A DNA stretch of 64,000 nt from contig QHYH01000111.1 in the NCBI GenBank assembly GCA_003223215.1, positions 31,984-95,983 on the forward strand, written 5' to 3'. Source of the DNA: Acidobacteriota bacterium. Lineage in GTDB: Bacteria; Acidobacteriota; Terriglobia; Acidiferrales; UBA7541. Made by a program: the position numbers and the translations under genes. Below the pieces are notes generated by a model. The model had not been told where the DNA came from and did not search any database. It was given only the letters and a program-made list of their open reading frames with translations. Shown in pieces: positions 42,001 through 49,802 of this stretch (the first letter of the stretch is position 1; each line of letters starts with the position of its first letter).

Positions 42001-42744
42001 TGCAAAGCGGCCATACTCGGGCCCGAGATTGTTGGTCTGGACTTTAAATTCCTCAATGACATCCTGACTCGGGATCACCGTGACAACGTTCAGGTACGCC
42101 CCATTGGTAGGCGTACCGTCAATTAGGATCTGGCTTTGCCCAGCCATGCCTCCGCCAACCTGAAAATCACCTAGAGCGAACGGGTTCGCTCCGACCGGAT
42201 TGCTGGTCGAAGAATTTCCCGCCGACGGCTGGCCTTGTGGGACCACGCCTGGCACCAGCGATACGAGCGCCAATGGGTTGCGGCCGTTCAGGGGCAACTC
42301 GGTGACATTTCGCTGTTCCACGACTTGCCCGAGTGAATTCGTTTCCGGTTGAAGCAGAGGCGCTTCGGCACTCACCTCGACGGTTTCCGTTTGCGCTCCG
42401 ACTTGCAGAGTGATATCCACTTTCAAGCCGCTTTCGATTTCTACGATGATCGGTTGGCGCACAACTTTCTTGAAGCCGCTCTTTTCGACCTCCACCTTGT
42501 AGCGGCCGGGCAAAATGTTCACGAAGGTATAATAACCGGATGCGTCAGTCTCCATGTTGTGCTTTTCCGAGGTATCCAGATTCGTAAGTGTGACGGTCGC
42601 ATTGGCAATGGCAGCGCCGCTGCTATCCGTAACCGTTCCCGCGATGGTTCCATACACGTTCTGGCCCCACCCTGGCGCGGCGATGAACGCCAGAAACGCC
42701 ATCGCCAACAGAGATGCGAATACAAGCTTTCTCAGATTTGGCAT
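39073..42744 (-). CDS. TonB-dependent receptor, Oar type (2)
   Basis: A 1,223-residue outer-membrane receptor. The ATG at 42744 follows GGGAGG by 6 bases. A signal peptide (MPNLRKLVFASLLAMAFLAF, to about GWGQ) leads into a carboxypeptidase-regulatory-like domain (GTIAGTVTDSSGAAIANATV, about 33-115), then the plug (about 120-260, with ELPLNGRNPLALVSLVPGV and VQTNNLGPEYGRFAGGVINL), and the barrel, which ends in RLIQFALRFTF. There is no SusD-type partner gene. The neighbours are a TPR protein downstream and a CRTAC1 protein upstream, both on the same strand. Substrate unknown. Confidence 0.9.
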   Translation of the reverse strand: MPNLRKLVFASLLAMAFLAFIAAPGWGQNVYGTIAGTVTDSSGAAIANATVTLTNLDTSEKHNMETDASGYYTFVNILPGRYKVEVEKSGFKKVVRQPIIVEIESGLKVDITLQVGAQTETVEVSAEAPLLQPETNSLGQVVEQRNVTELPLNGRNPLALVSLVPGVVPQGQPSAGNSSTSNPVGANPFALGDFQVGGGMAGQSQILIDGTPTNGAYLNVVTVIPSQDVIEEFKVQTNNLGPEYGRFAGGVINLSTKSGTNTFHGSGFEFLRNRVLNANDFFANSSGIARPPFTQNQFGANVGGPVLKDKLFFFSAYDGFRQRKGSIFQTWVPTAAERGGDFSQIGSSNLSSVLPVYDPKTSGVGTNPACNGTNSICRTQISFNGKANVIDPARLDPTAVALLSYFPMPNQTNNPNGNFATAYSTGGDVDQYTERIDYSLSSKQRIYGRYTHNHILSLPDAPFSQICTDRCTEDTRAHQVSLGDTYAFSPKTILDVHIGYTRYVYLRTPLSQGIDLSKFGPNWKALTPQMTYTHIPQVCVSNNSGDNHWGGGWCAQGTGSGIGAWDDTLSINPTISHIMGKHNLKAGFEFRMLRNNYYQSNNPAGLLQFNAKMTAANPSDPTNPNAGVNGSTGNGFASFLLGYGDSGSFVEPARTADQNLYKAFYVGDTYQLTRKLTLNLGLRVDLQGDWTERFNRIVAYNPTEASPLLTIDPALASTVNPATGQTFSNLKGGYDLVASNRHSSRSAFPDWNHAEPRLGISYQFDKNTVIRTGYGIFYLPVDVRWNDAPHNLFINSFSTPWQTAQSDGVTPLNPLSNPEPLGIIPPFGRNQALIDVQGNGNEAALPNNPAPYAQQWNFDIQRQLPGNTLFDIAYAGSKGTHLPMHDQNLNQMPDQFLPSGAPSAANTAIINSLTKIVPNPFAGNCTGCTGPLQSGSMGTVATVKQGQLILPFPQFDGVAMAEPDNRDSIYHSMQLKVQKRFSAGAQVLASYTVSKLIDNTNSEINWLEASPVSWNDANPNNLRSERSLDAFDVPQRLVLAAVLDLPFGRGKKYASNVNGVADKLVSGWGIDTIVTFQRGFPIIIGGCPGPLSNSGIPNTGCARPVRTALSHLTSGSLNQRLTQWFDTSVFTKGTDFSYGTDSRTEPNIRTDGVKNFDFAFFKDTKFGPDQRLGAQFRAEFFNGFNHPQFNPPDSGCCGGSSFGRVSSQYNLPRLIQFALRFTF

Positions 42745-43038
42745 TTCTTGCCTCCCACCCAGAAGTTGTCTAAAGTCCGTAACCGTCGCCGCGCGGACGC
42801 ACCTGCCGCCGCCGCCACTTGTTACGGGGACACTTGAATCAAAAGAACTGATACTCACGAGAAGATCCACAGGCACCCCATATGGGCCTAGGTTGTAGCC
42901 CCTTCCTGTCGCGGAGTCAAGTGGGAAATCGTTATTCTAAGAGGAAAACACCAAAGGTATTTTTCAAGTAAGGCATTTATCTTGATGAAGCCCTGCCTGG
43001 TTGCGGCATTATGTCTTGGACGATCCCGCGACTCGGTA

Positions 43039-44775
43039 CTAGGCCGACCCTTCCTTGATCGTGATGAGCCGGTTCACCTTGACTTGTTTGAAGGTTTCAT
43101 GGAGCCCACTTGGCCAGTACACGTCGATGTCGGCCGCAGTAGAGTTCCCCAAACCGAAGTGTAAGCGAGGGTCGTTGCAGGAATAAAAGCTGGATTGGCT
43201 TAACACCGCTTGCGCCTGGGTTTTGCCTCCATAGTGGACGAGCACCCTGGCTCCAATGGCACTTCGGTTGGATTTTGTGCCTTCCAGCTTCACTTTGATC
43301 CAATTGGACTTTCCGCCGAGGTCATTGCGCAAGAGCGACGGAGGCTCGTTGAGGTTGATAATCAGGATGTCGACGTCGCCATCGTTGTCGAAGTCCCCGA
43401 ATGCGCATCCCCGGCTGCAGTGTGCCGCCGCTACACCCGGCCCCGCTTCCTCGGTGAGTTCTTCAAAGACACCTTTGCCCAAGTTCCTGAACAGGGCGCG
43501 GGGCGTTTTATGCGGGTATTGGGGCAGTGTGCGCTCCACTTGAGGGTAAACGTGGCCGGTAACCATGAAGAGGTCTGGAAGCCCATCGTTATCGAGGTCG
43601 ACGATTCCTGCTCCCCAACACACGTAACGGGTTTCCACACCAAGACGCGAGGACCCCGTGGCGTCCTCAAAGTTGCCCTTCCCATCGTTGTGATAAAGGA
43701 TGTTAGCGTCGTCCGCAAAATGTGTTTTGAAGATGTCAAGATGCCCGTCCAGATCGTAATCGCCGACCCCCACCCCCATACCCGCCTGCTCCATACCATC
43801 GTCGCTCAGCGCCACGCCGCGTATGACTCCTTCTTCGCGAAAAGTCCCATCATGATTGTTCATAAAAAGAAGACTGGGAGTGGAGTCACAGGCGACGTAG
43901 ATATCTTGCCATCCGTCTTCATCAAAATCCGCCGCAACCACAGTCATGCCGTAAGTGGGCGTGACTCGTGAGATGCCAGCTTGTTGCGTTACATCGGTGA
44001 ATGTCCCGTCGCCATTGTTCCGATAAAGAGAATGCTTGCCGGTCGCCAAACCCCGAGGGCCGCATTCAACCGGGACTCCTTTCCACCGGCAGTTAGGGTT
44101 GTCGCCGGGAGCGGCGGCGTTTTCAAACGAAAACCGAACGTAATTGGAAACGAACAGATCCAGGTGTCCGTCACGGTTGTAGTCCACGAAGGTGCAGCCG
44201 GCCCCAAACCTTTGTTGATCGTTCCAAAGGCCAGCCGCCTTGGTCACATCGGTGAAAGTTCCGTCGCCGTTATTGCGGTACAGCGTGTTCTGTCCAAAAT
44301 TGGTGCAAAATATGTCGTCAAAGCCGTCGTTGTTATAGTCTCCGATCGAGACTCCACATGCCCATCCGAGCCAGTGCAAACCCGCTTTCTCCGTGACATC
44401 CGTGAATGTCCCGTCCCGGTTGTTCTTGTACAGCCGATTCGTCGTGCCGTCGGGGGCGCCTGCGAGGCGCGTGCCGGTGAGAACAAACAAATCCATCCAC
44501 CCATCATTGTCATAGTCAATGAAGGCGCACCCGCATCCGGTGGACTCCACGATGTACTTTTTGCTTTGTTCATCGCCATAGATCACCGGCGCGTCGAGTC
44601 CCGCGGCGGCGGCCACGTCCACGAAGTGGGAGTTGAAAGGGCGCCCGGAAGGCGCAGGTCTTGCCAGGGGCTTGGCGGTATGGGTCGAAACGCCCTGTCC
44701 CAGCAAGCGGGTGGGATCGAGTAACAGCGCGCCTCCCACCCCGAGTCGGAAAAAACTGCGACGGTTGAAGTTCAT
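43039..44775 (-). CDS. CRTAC1-type secreted protein (FG-GAP/VCBS repeats + ASPIC/UnbV)
   Basis: A 578-residue protein. The leader MNFNRRSFFRLGVGGALLL has a twin-arginine pattern. The body is a seven-blade FG-GAP propeller with repeated calcium-type loops such as DYDNDGWMDLF, DYNNDGFDDIF, DYNRDGHLDLF and DFDNDGDVDIL, alternating with NNGDGTFTDVT. The C-terminal 70 residues are the ASPIC/UnbV domain (GLGNSTAADIDVYWPSG, KVNRLITIKEG). Such proteins bind calcium and possibly glycans or proteins; no enzyme activity is established. It shares its strand with TonB receptor 2, 295 bases downstream. Confidence 0.88.
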   Translation of the reverse strand: MNFNRRSFFRLGVGGALLLDPTRLLGQGVSTHTAKPLARPAPSGRPFNSHFVDVAAAAGLDAPVIYGDEQSKKYIVESTGCGCAFIDYDNDGWMDLFVLTGTRLAGAPDGTTNRLYKNNRDGTFTDVTEKAGLHWLGWACGVSIGDYNNDGFDDIFCTNFGQNTLYRNNGDGTFTDVTKAAGLWNDQQRFGAGCTFVDYNRDGHLDLFVSNYVRFSFENAAAPGDNPNCRWKGVPVECGPRGLATGKHSLYRNNGDGTFTDVTQQAGISRVTPTYGMTVVAADFDEDGWQDIYVACDSTPSLLFMNNHDGTFREEGVIRGVALSDDGMEQAGMGVGVGDYDLDGHLDIFKTHFADDANILYHNDGKGNFEDATGSSRLGVETRYVCWGAGIVDLDNDGLPDLFMVTGHVYPQVERTLPQYPHKTPRALFRNLGKGVFEELTEEAGPGVAAAHCSRGCAFGDFDNDGDVDILIINLNEPPSLLRNDLGGKSNWIKVKLEGTKSNRSAIGARVLVHYGGKTQAQAVLSQSSFYSCNDPRLHFGLGNSTAADIDVYWPSGLHETFKQVKVNRLITIKEGSA

Positions 44776-44841
44776 GGGCCCTAGGATCACGAGCGTTTCA
44801 AGTTGCTGAAGCACTTCATGCTATCACGGGTCAACAACGGT

Positions 44842-44862
44842 TAGGCCGGTCGCGCCGGCCTA
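44842..44862. repeat. GC-rich palindrome
   Basis: TAGGCCGG and CCGGCCTA form a perfect eight-pair stem around TCGCG. It lies about 67 bases upstream of the CRTAC1 start. No T-run follows; it may be a REP-like element. Confidence 0.45.
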
Positions 44863-44966
44863 CTCGGTCGGTCTCGGCAGATTAGGGATAGCCGGGAGCG
44901 TCCGATCGCTGACATGTCGCCATAAGCCTTCCGCGAGCCCGCATTTGACCTGCAGAGGTTGTTTTC

Positions 44967-44980
44967 TGCAAGCGTTTGCA
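44967..44980. promoter_or_regulatory. LacI-family operator upstream of araD
   Basis: TGCAAGCGTTTGCA is a 14-base palindrome with one mismatched pair and the central CG typical of LacI-family sites; the flanking bases extend it to CTGCAA...TTGCAG. It lies about 207 bases before araD and differs at one base from the site at 57677. Confidence 0.7.
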
Positions 44981-45186
44981 GTTGGCAGGGCTGGGCTCGC
45001 CATGGTATTGTCACGCGCAGGATGATGCCTATCTTTTAGGGGAATTTGCGGCTACCATGAGCCTATCGCAAATTGCCGAGCCCGCCGGAAACTTGGTTTG
45101 TCCATTCTCGAGCGATATAAGCCCGTTTTGGAAAAAAAATCTTCAGCCTGGCAGGCCGAGCCCTCCGCAGCCTACCCACCGAAGCG

Positions 45187-45891
45187 ATGCTGCTGCCTGA
45201 CCTTCGCCGCGAAGTCCTGGAAGCCAACCTTGAGCTGGTCCGCAAGGGGCTGGTGCTCTTCACGTTTGGTAATGCCAGCGGCATTTCCCGGAAAAAGGGA
45301 CTCGTGGTCATCAAGCCGAGCGGCGTTCCCTATGAAAGGATGAAGCCGGCGGACCTGGTCGTCTCGGACCTGGACGGAAAAATCGTCGAAGGCAAGCTGA
45401 GGCCGTCTTCCGATTTGCCGACGCACTTGGTTCTCTATAAAGCATTCCCCGGCATAGGCGGCGTGAGCCATACCCATTCTGAATACGCGACCGCCTGGGC
45501 ACAGGCGCGCCGAGCGATTCCTTGCTTTGGCACCACCCACGCGGATTCCTTCCATGGACCGGTTCCCGTCACGGTAGAACTGAAAGACACCGAAATCTCG
45601 GAGAATTACGAAGAGAACACCGGGCACGCCATTGTCCGCACGTTTCGCGACATCGACTACTCCGTGATTCCGGCGGTTTTGGTGGCCAATCATGCGCCGT
45701 TTGCGTGGGGGCCGGATCCGCGGACATCCGCCCACAACGCCGTTATCCTGGAATTCGTCGCGCGCATGGCTTACTTTACTTTGGGTATCAATTCCCAGGC
45801 GAGCGCCATCGGACGCTCTCTGCACGACAAACATTTTCTGAGAAAACACGGCAGAGATGCTTATTACGGGCAGCCTAAGGAGAAAAAATGA
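45187..45891 (+). CDS. araD: L-ribulose-5-phosphate 4-epimerase
   Basis: A 234-residue class II aldolase-family epimerase that converts L-ribulose 5-phosphate to D-xylulose 5-phosphate, the last step of arabinose breakdown. The zinc-binding His residues are in GVSHTHSEYATAWAQ and in NTGHAIVRTF. The phosphate pocket is in TFGNASGISRKKGLVVIKPSG, and the C-terminal tyrosine pair in RDAYYGQ matches the catalytic Tyr of E. coli AraD. Length is normal. The stop overlaps the next start (45888-45891, ATGA), showing translational coupling to the symporter. A LacI-type operator lies upstream. Confidence 0.93.
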   Translation: MLLPDLRREVLEANLELVRKGLVLFTFGNASGISRKKGLVVIKPSGVPYERMKPADLVVSDLDGKIVEGKLRPSSDLPTHLVLYKAFPGIGGVSHTHSEYATAWAQARRAIPCFGTTHADSFHGPVPVTVELKDTEISENYEENTGHAIVRTFRDIDYSVIPAVLVANHAPFAWGPDPRTSAHNAVILEFVARMAYFTLGINSQASAIGRSLHDKHFLRKHGRDAYYGQPKEKK

Positions 45892-47591
45892 TTGCTATGA
45901 TGGCCGTGGGCGCTCCCACGACGCTCGTGCATCTATCCAAAGTCGACCTTGTCATCATCGCTTTCTATTTCCTTTTGGTTTTGGCTATCGGCTTTTATCT
46001 GAAGCGATTCGCAAAGACCGGCGAAGATTTCTTTCTGGCCGGCCGCGAGATGACCGCGTGGGTCGCCGGCCTGGCTTTCGTCTCGGCGAACCTTGGCTCT
46101 CTCGAGCTGCTGGGCTGGGCGGGTTCCGCCTATCAATACGGCATTCTTGCCGCGCACTGGTATTGGATTGGCGCGATTCCTGCGATGGTGTTTCTCGGCG
46201 TCGTGATGATGCCCTTTTACTACATTTCAAAAACGCATTCGGTCCCGGGCTATCTGCAACTGCGCTACGGCTCCGAGGCCAGCGCGCTCAGCGCCGTCAC
46301 CTTTGCGATTATGACGATTCTCATGTCCGGCGTGAATATGTACGCCATGGCCGTGGTGATGAAGGTCGTGCTCGGATGGGACATCAACTTCAGCATCTGG
46401 GTCTCATCTCTTACCGTGGGAATCTACGTTGCGGCGGGCGGGCTATTTTCCGCAATCTTCAATGAAGTTCTCCAGTTTTTCCTCATCTGGTTTGGCGCGC
46501 TGCTCATTCCCATTCTCGGCATGGTCGAAACCGGCGGATGGCACGGGATGGTCGCGCGCATCCACCAAAACTTTCCCGGCCAGGATTTCACTCACATGTG
46601 GGGGCCCATGCGTTCGTTTGCCGACAATCCCATGGGCATCCACTGGACGGGCATCGTCTTCGGACTGGGCGCGGTCCAGGCGATGGGTTACTGGACGACG
46701 GATTTCCTCGTCGTGCAGCGCGTCCTTTCGGCCAGAGACATTCGCTCGGCAAAAATGGCGCCCATTATCGGATCGTTTTTCAAAATGGCCGTCCCGCTGA
46801 TTGTCATCCTTCCGGGATTGCTGGCGCGGGCGGTGCTGCCGATGCACTTGTTTCCTGCAAGCGGCTTAGAAGCCGGGCAACACAGCTACAACGAAGTGTT
46901 ACCGCTGATGCTCGCGCGCTATTGCGGGCCGGGTTTGCTGGGACTGGGAATCACGGCGCTGGTGGCGGGATTTATGGCTGGCATGGCCGGCAACGTGAGC
47001 GCTTTTGCCACCGTGTGGACCTATGACATTTATCGCCCGTTTATTCGCAAAGCGGCTCCCGACCAACATTACGTTTCTATGGGCCGCTGGTGCACGCTGA
47101 TTGGTCTCATTGTGAGCATCGGTACCGCGTACCTGGTCATGAACTTTGCCAGCATCATGGACTATGTGCAGGCGCTTTTCGGATTTTTCATTGCGCCGCT
47201 GTTCGGCACGGTTTTGCTCGGCATGCTTTGGAAACGTGTGACACGCGCCGCGGGATTCTGGGGCCTGCTGGCGGGAACGCTATCTTCGGTCGGAATGTTC
47301 ACGCTGATGAAGCTCGATCACCACTGGGTGAGTGTGTTCGCGCTTTCTCCTAGGGCACAAGGGCTCGCGCAGGATATGTATCAGGCGCTGTGGTCCTGCG
47401 TCACCTGCGTGGTGGTTACCGTGCTCGTGACGCTCCTGACCAAGCCGAAGCCGGATCACGAGCTGAAAGGGTTGGTTTATGCGCTTACCGAGGTGGTGCA
47501 CGAAGAACACACGAGGTGGTTTCATCGTCCTGTAGTTTGGGGCGCAGCGGCGCTTTTGGTTCTGGTAGTTCTGCAAATTATTTTTTGGTGA
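45888..47591 (+). CDS. Sodium/solute symporter (SSS family), probable sugar importer
   Basis: A 567-residue inner-membrane symporter with about 13-14 hydrophobic segments. Family marks include FFLAGREMTAWVAGLAFVSANLGSLELLGWAG in the first core helix region (cited as the FLAGR and SANLGS elements), GVNMYAMAVVMKVVLGW and, in segment 8, GFMAGMAGNVSAFATVWTYDIY. It resembles the SGLT-type sugar branch. The start overlaps araD, and araB follows, so arabinose or another pentose is the likely substrate. Sodium coupling is inferred from the family. Confidence 0.9.
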   Translation: MIAMMAVGAPTTLVHLSKVDLVIIAFYFLLVLAIGFYLKRFAKTGEDFFLAGREMTAWVAGLAFVSANLGSLELLGWAGSAYQYGILAAHWYWIGAIPAMVFLGVVMMPFYYISKTHSVPGYLQLRYGSEASALSAVTFAIMTILMSGVNMYAMAVVMKVVLGWDINFSIWVSSLTVGIYVAAGGLFSAIFNEVLQFFLIWFGALLIPILGMVETGGWHGMVARIHQNFPGQDFTHMWGPMRSFADNPMGIHWTGIVFGLGAVQAMGYWTTDFLVVQRVLSARDIRSAKMAPIIGSFFKMAVPLIVILPGLLARAVLPMHLFPASGLEAGQHSYNEVLPLMLARYCGPGLLGLGITALVAGFMAGMAGNVSAFATVWTYDIYRPFIRKAAPDQHYVSMGRWCTLIGLIVSIGTAYLVMNFASIMDYVQALFGFFIAPLFGTVLLGMLWKRVTRAAGFWGLLAGTLSSVGMFTLMKLDHHWVSVFALSPRAQGLAQDMYQALWSCVTCVVVTVLVTLLTKPKPDHELKGLVYALTEVVHEEHTRWFHRPVVWGAAALLVLVVLQIIFW

Positions 47592-47597
47592 GACGCT

Positions 47598-47813
47598 ATG
47601 AGCGAGCGACATCACATCATTCCCATCTGGTTTTTCGTCGGTCTTTTGTTGCTGGTATATGGATTCCTGATTCTGGTGAGCGGACTGGCGGAATGGTCGC
47701 ATCCGCCCGCGACCGTTCTCGCGAATCTGCACGCACCGGTATGGTGGGGCGGGCTTCTGGTGGTTCTGGGCCTGGTTTATTGCGTGAAGTATTATCCAAG
47801 ACGAGAGAGCTAA
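47598..47813 (+). CDS. Small two-helix membrane protein linked to the symporter
   Basis: A 71-residue protein with two hydrophobic segments: IIPIWFFVGLLLLVYGFLIL (about 7-26) and VWWGGLLVVLGLVYCV (about 48-63), ending in KYYPRRES. It starts six bases after the symporter stop. It resembles short accessory proteins that often follow SSS-type transporter genes in soil bacteria. A helper or stability subunit of the symporter is an inference from position. Confidence 0.7.
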   Translation: MSERHHIIPIWFFVGLLLLVYGFLILVSGLAEWSHPPATVLANLHAPVWWGGLLVVLGLVYCVKYYPRRES

Positions 47814-47868
47814 CGTTTTGCTTTTGTTGTTTGCGATTTGACGGTCGGTTTTCTGTCGGAGAAACGGA

Positions 47869-49452
47869 ATGGCCGTTGTTGCCGGCGTTGATTTCGGAAC
47901 TTTGAGCGTGCGCGTTTCGCTGGTGGATAGCGAACGCGGCTTACTTGCTTCTGCCGTGGCCGAGTATCCTCTGCACCGCAAACGCGAAGATCCCGAATTC
48001 GCCACGCAATCGCATGCCGACCACATGCGGGGCTTGACCACTGCCACGCGCGAAGCGCTCGAAAAAGCAGGTGTAAGGGGCGATCAAGTCCTCTCCATTG
48101 CGCTAGACACCACGGGTTCCTCGGTGGTTCCCGTGGGGAAAAATCTCCAGGCGCTCGACGACTACTACCTCTGGTGCGACCATCGCGCCAAGGCCGAAGC
48201 CGCGGAAATCACCGAAGCCGCGCACCGCGAAAAGCTCGAAGCCATCGAATGGTGTGGCGGCGTTTATTCCTCAGAATGGGGCTTCTCAAAATTGCTCCAC
48301 TGGCTGCGCCATAATCCCGGCAAGCGCGGCGAGTTTGTTTCTGCGTTCGAGCATTGCGACATGGTGGCGGCGACGCTCGGCGGCATCACGGACGCGAAGA
48401 AGGTCAAACGCAGTATTTGTGCCATGGGGCATAAATGGATGTGGAACGCCTCGCTTGGCGGCCTGCCCCCGGAGCAATTTCTGGCCAAAGTAGACCTGTT
48501 GCTAGTAGGTGTGCGCGAGAAACTGGACGGTGAATACGCAACCTCGGATCACCTTGCCGGTCATTTGTCGGCAGAGTGGGCGAAACAGCTTGGCTTGAAA
48601 GCGGGGATCCCCATTCCTGTGGGTGCTTTTGACGCTCATTGGGACGCGATAGGGGCCGGCTGCCGCAGCGAAGACATCGTCAACGTCGTCGGCACCTCCA
48701 CCTGCATTATCGGCATCACTCCGTCGGTTCGTTTAGTTCCAGGCGTTTGCGGAGTCGTCGAGGGAAGCGTGCACCCCAAACGCACCGGCATCGAGGCCGG
48801 GCTTTCCGCGGTTGGCGATATTTTCCAGGCCATCGCCACGCGCGCCGGAACGGACGTAAAGAGTCTCAGCCAGGGACTGGAAAAGTATCGCGCCGGCCAA
48901 ACTGGCTTGCTGCGCATCACCTGGGACAATGGCGACCGCACGGTTCTGGTCAATCCCAACTTGCGCGGCATCACCTTTGGCTGGAACCTTCAAACCACCT
49001 CGCAGGACGAATTGTTCGCGGCCATCGAAGGCACCGCCTTGCACACGCGTGTCATTCTCGAGCGCATGGAGCAAAACGGGGTCACCGTGCGCCGCGTCAT
49101 CAACGCCGGCGGCATTCCGCAAAAGAACGACGTCCTGAATCAGGTATACGCCAATGTTCTAGGGCGGCCCGTTCTCGTTCCCGCGGGAAGCGTCGTCAGT
49201 CTCGGGTCGGCGATCTTTGCGTTTCTTGCCGCGGGAACGTTCAAGACGGTTGAAGAGGCGCAGGACGCGGTCTGCCCGCAATACAAAGTATTTCAACCGG
49301 AGCCTTCGTCGAAGCGTGTTTACGACGAACTGTATTCGTTCTACAGCAAGATTTACTTTGCTTTCGGCCAGCCTCAGAACGTGGACTATGGAAAGGTGCT
49401 CCCGGCTCTCATCCAATTGTCCGAATCGAAACAAGCTGGCGCCGCGCACTAG
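47869..49452 (+). CDS. araB: Ribulokinase
   Basis: A 527-residue FGGY-family sugar kinase that phosphorylates L-ribulose with ATP. The N-terminal phosphate loop is VAGVDFGTLSVRVSLVD, and ribulokinase-type features include IALDTTGSSVVPVG, CAMGHKWMWN, the catalytic Asp in VGAFDAHWDAIGAG and the second nucleotide loop VVGTSTCIIGI. Length is close to that of other AraB proteins. GGAGAAACGG precedes the ATG. It ends the araD-symporter-araB group; no araA (arabinose isomerase) is in the window, so the isomerase must be elsewhere or the imported sugar is a ketose. Confidence 0.92.
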   Translation: MAVVAGVDFGTLSVRVSLVDSERGLLASAVAEYPLHRKREDPEFATQSHADHMRGLTTATREALEKAGVRGDQVLSIALDTTGSSVVPVGKNLQALDDYYLWCDHRAKAEAAEITEAAHREKLEAIEWCGGVYSSEWGFSKLLHWLRHNPGKRGEFVSAFEHCDMVAATLGGITDAKKVKRSICAMGHKWMWNASLGGLPPEQFLAKVDLLLVGVREKLDGEYATSDHLAGHLSAEWAKQLGLKAGIPIPVGAFDAHWDAIGAGCRSEDIVNVVGTSTCIIGITPSVRLVPGVCGVVEGSVHPKRTGIEAGLSAVGDIFQAIATRAGTDVKSLSQGLEKYRAGQTGLLRITWDNGDRTVLVNPNLRGITFGWNLQTTSQDELFAAIEGTALHTRVILERMEQNGVTVRRVINAGGIPQKNDVLNQVYANVLGRPVLVPAGSVVSLGSAIFAFLAAGTFKTVEEAQDAVCPQYKVFQPEPSSKRVYDELYSFYSKIYFAFGQPQNVDYGKVLPALIQLSESKQAGAAH

Positions 49453-49494
49453 GTACCGGTCACGGCCGCTCTTCGAGCGGTGCCTCTAAACTAG

Positions 49495-49752
49495 CATCTT
49501 CTGCTCGTTCACGACGACGTGGACAACAACGTGAATCCAGTCGAAACCATGCGCTTCGTGGATTCCCTGATCAAAGCCAACAAGGATTTCGACATGTTGC
49601 TGGTGCCGAACATGTATCACGGCGAGGGACGAAACCTCTATCTGGTCCGCAGGCGCTTGGACTATTTCGTCCAGCATCTTTTGGGAGTCACCCCGCCGGA
49701 AAATTTTGAGATCGAACAAGCACCGCCTGAGGAGTCCGCAGGCCGGAACTAG
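49495..49752 (+). pseudogene. C-terminal remnant of a peptidase S9 (prolyl oligopeptidase-like)
   Basis: The frame after a TAG at 49492 reads HLLLVHDDVDNNVNP, then MRFVDSLIKANKDFDMLLVPNMYHGEGR and RRRLDYFVQHLLGVTPP. This is the end of an S9 serine peptidase, with the Asp and His of the triad but no nucleophile Ser domain. The upstream 500 or more residues are missing. The piece starts 43 bases after araB, so a deletion joined it to the operon. It is not expected to be made. Confidence 0.75.
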
Positions 49753-49802
49753 GCCGGAGTTTCGAGAAAGAGCCTTTCGCTGCTCGCAAACGGAGAGAAA
49801 AA

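Larger units (their letters stand above)
44776..45186. other. Divergent region upstream of the arabinose operon
   Basis: These 411 bases separate the minus-strand CRTAC1 gene from araD. They hold a GC hairpin at 44842-44862 and a LacI-type operator at 44967-44980. An open frame around 44976-45200 has no domain character and no ribosome binding site. Confidence 0.55.

Noticed and set aside
42870..42892. CCCATATGGG palindrome upstream of receptor 2 as an operator
   Set aside because: A single short palindrome without a second copy or match to the LacI-type sites; too weak to call.
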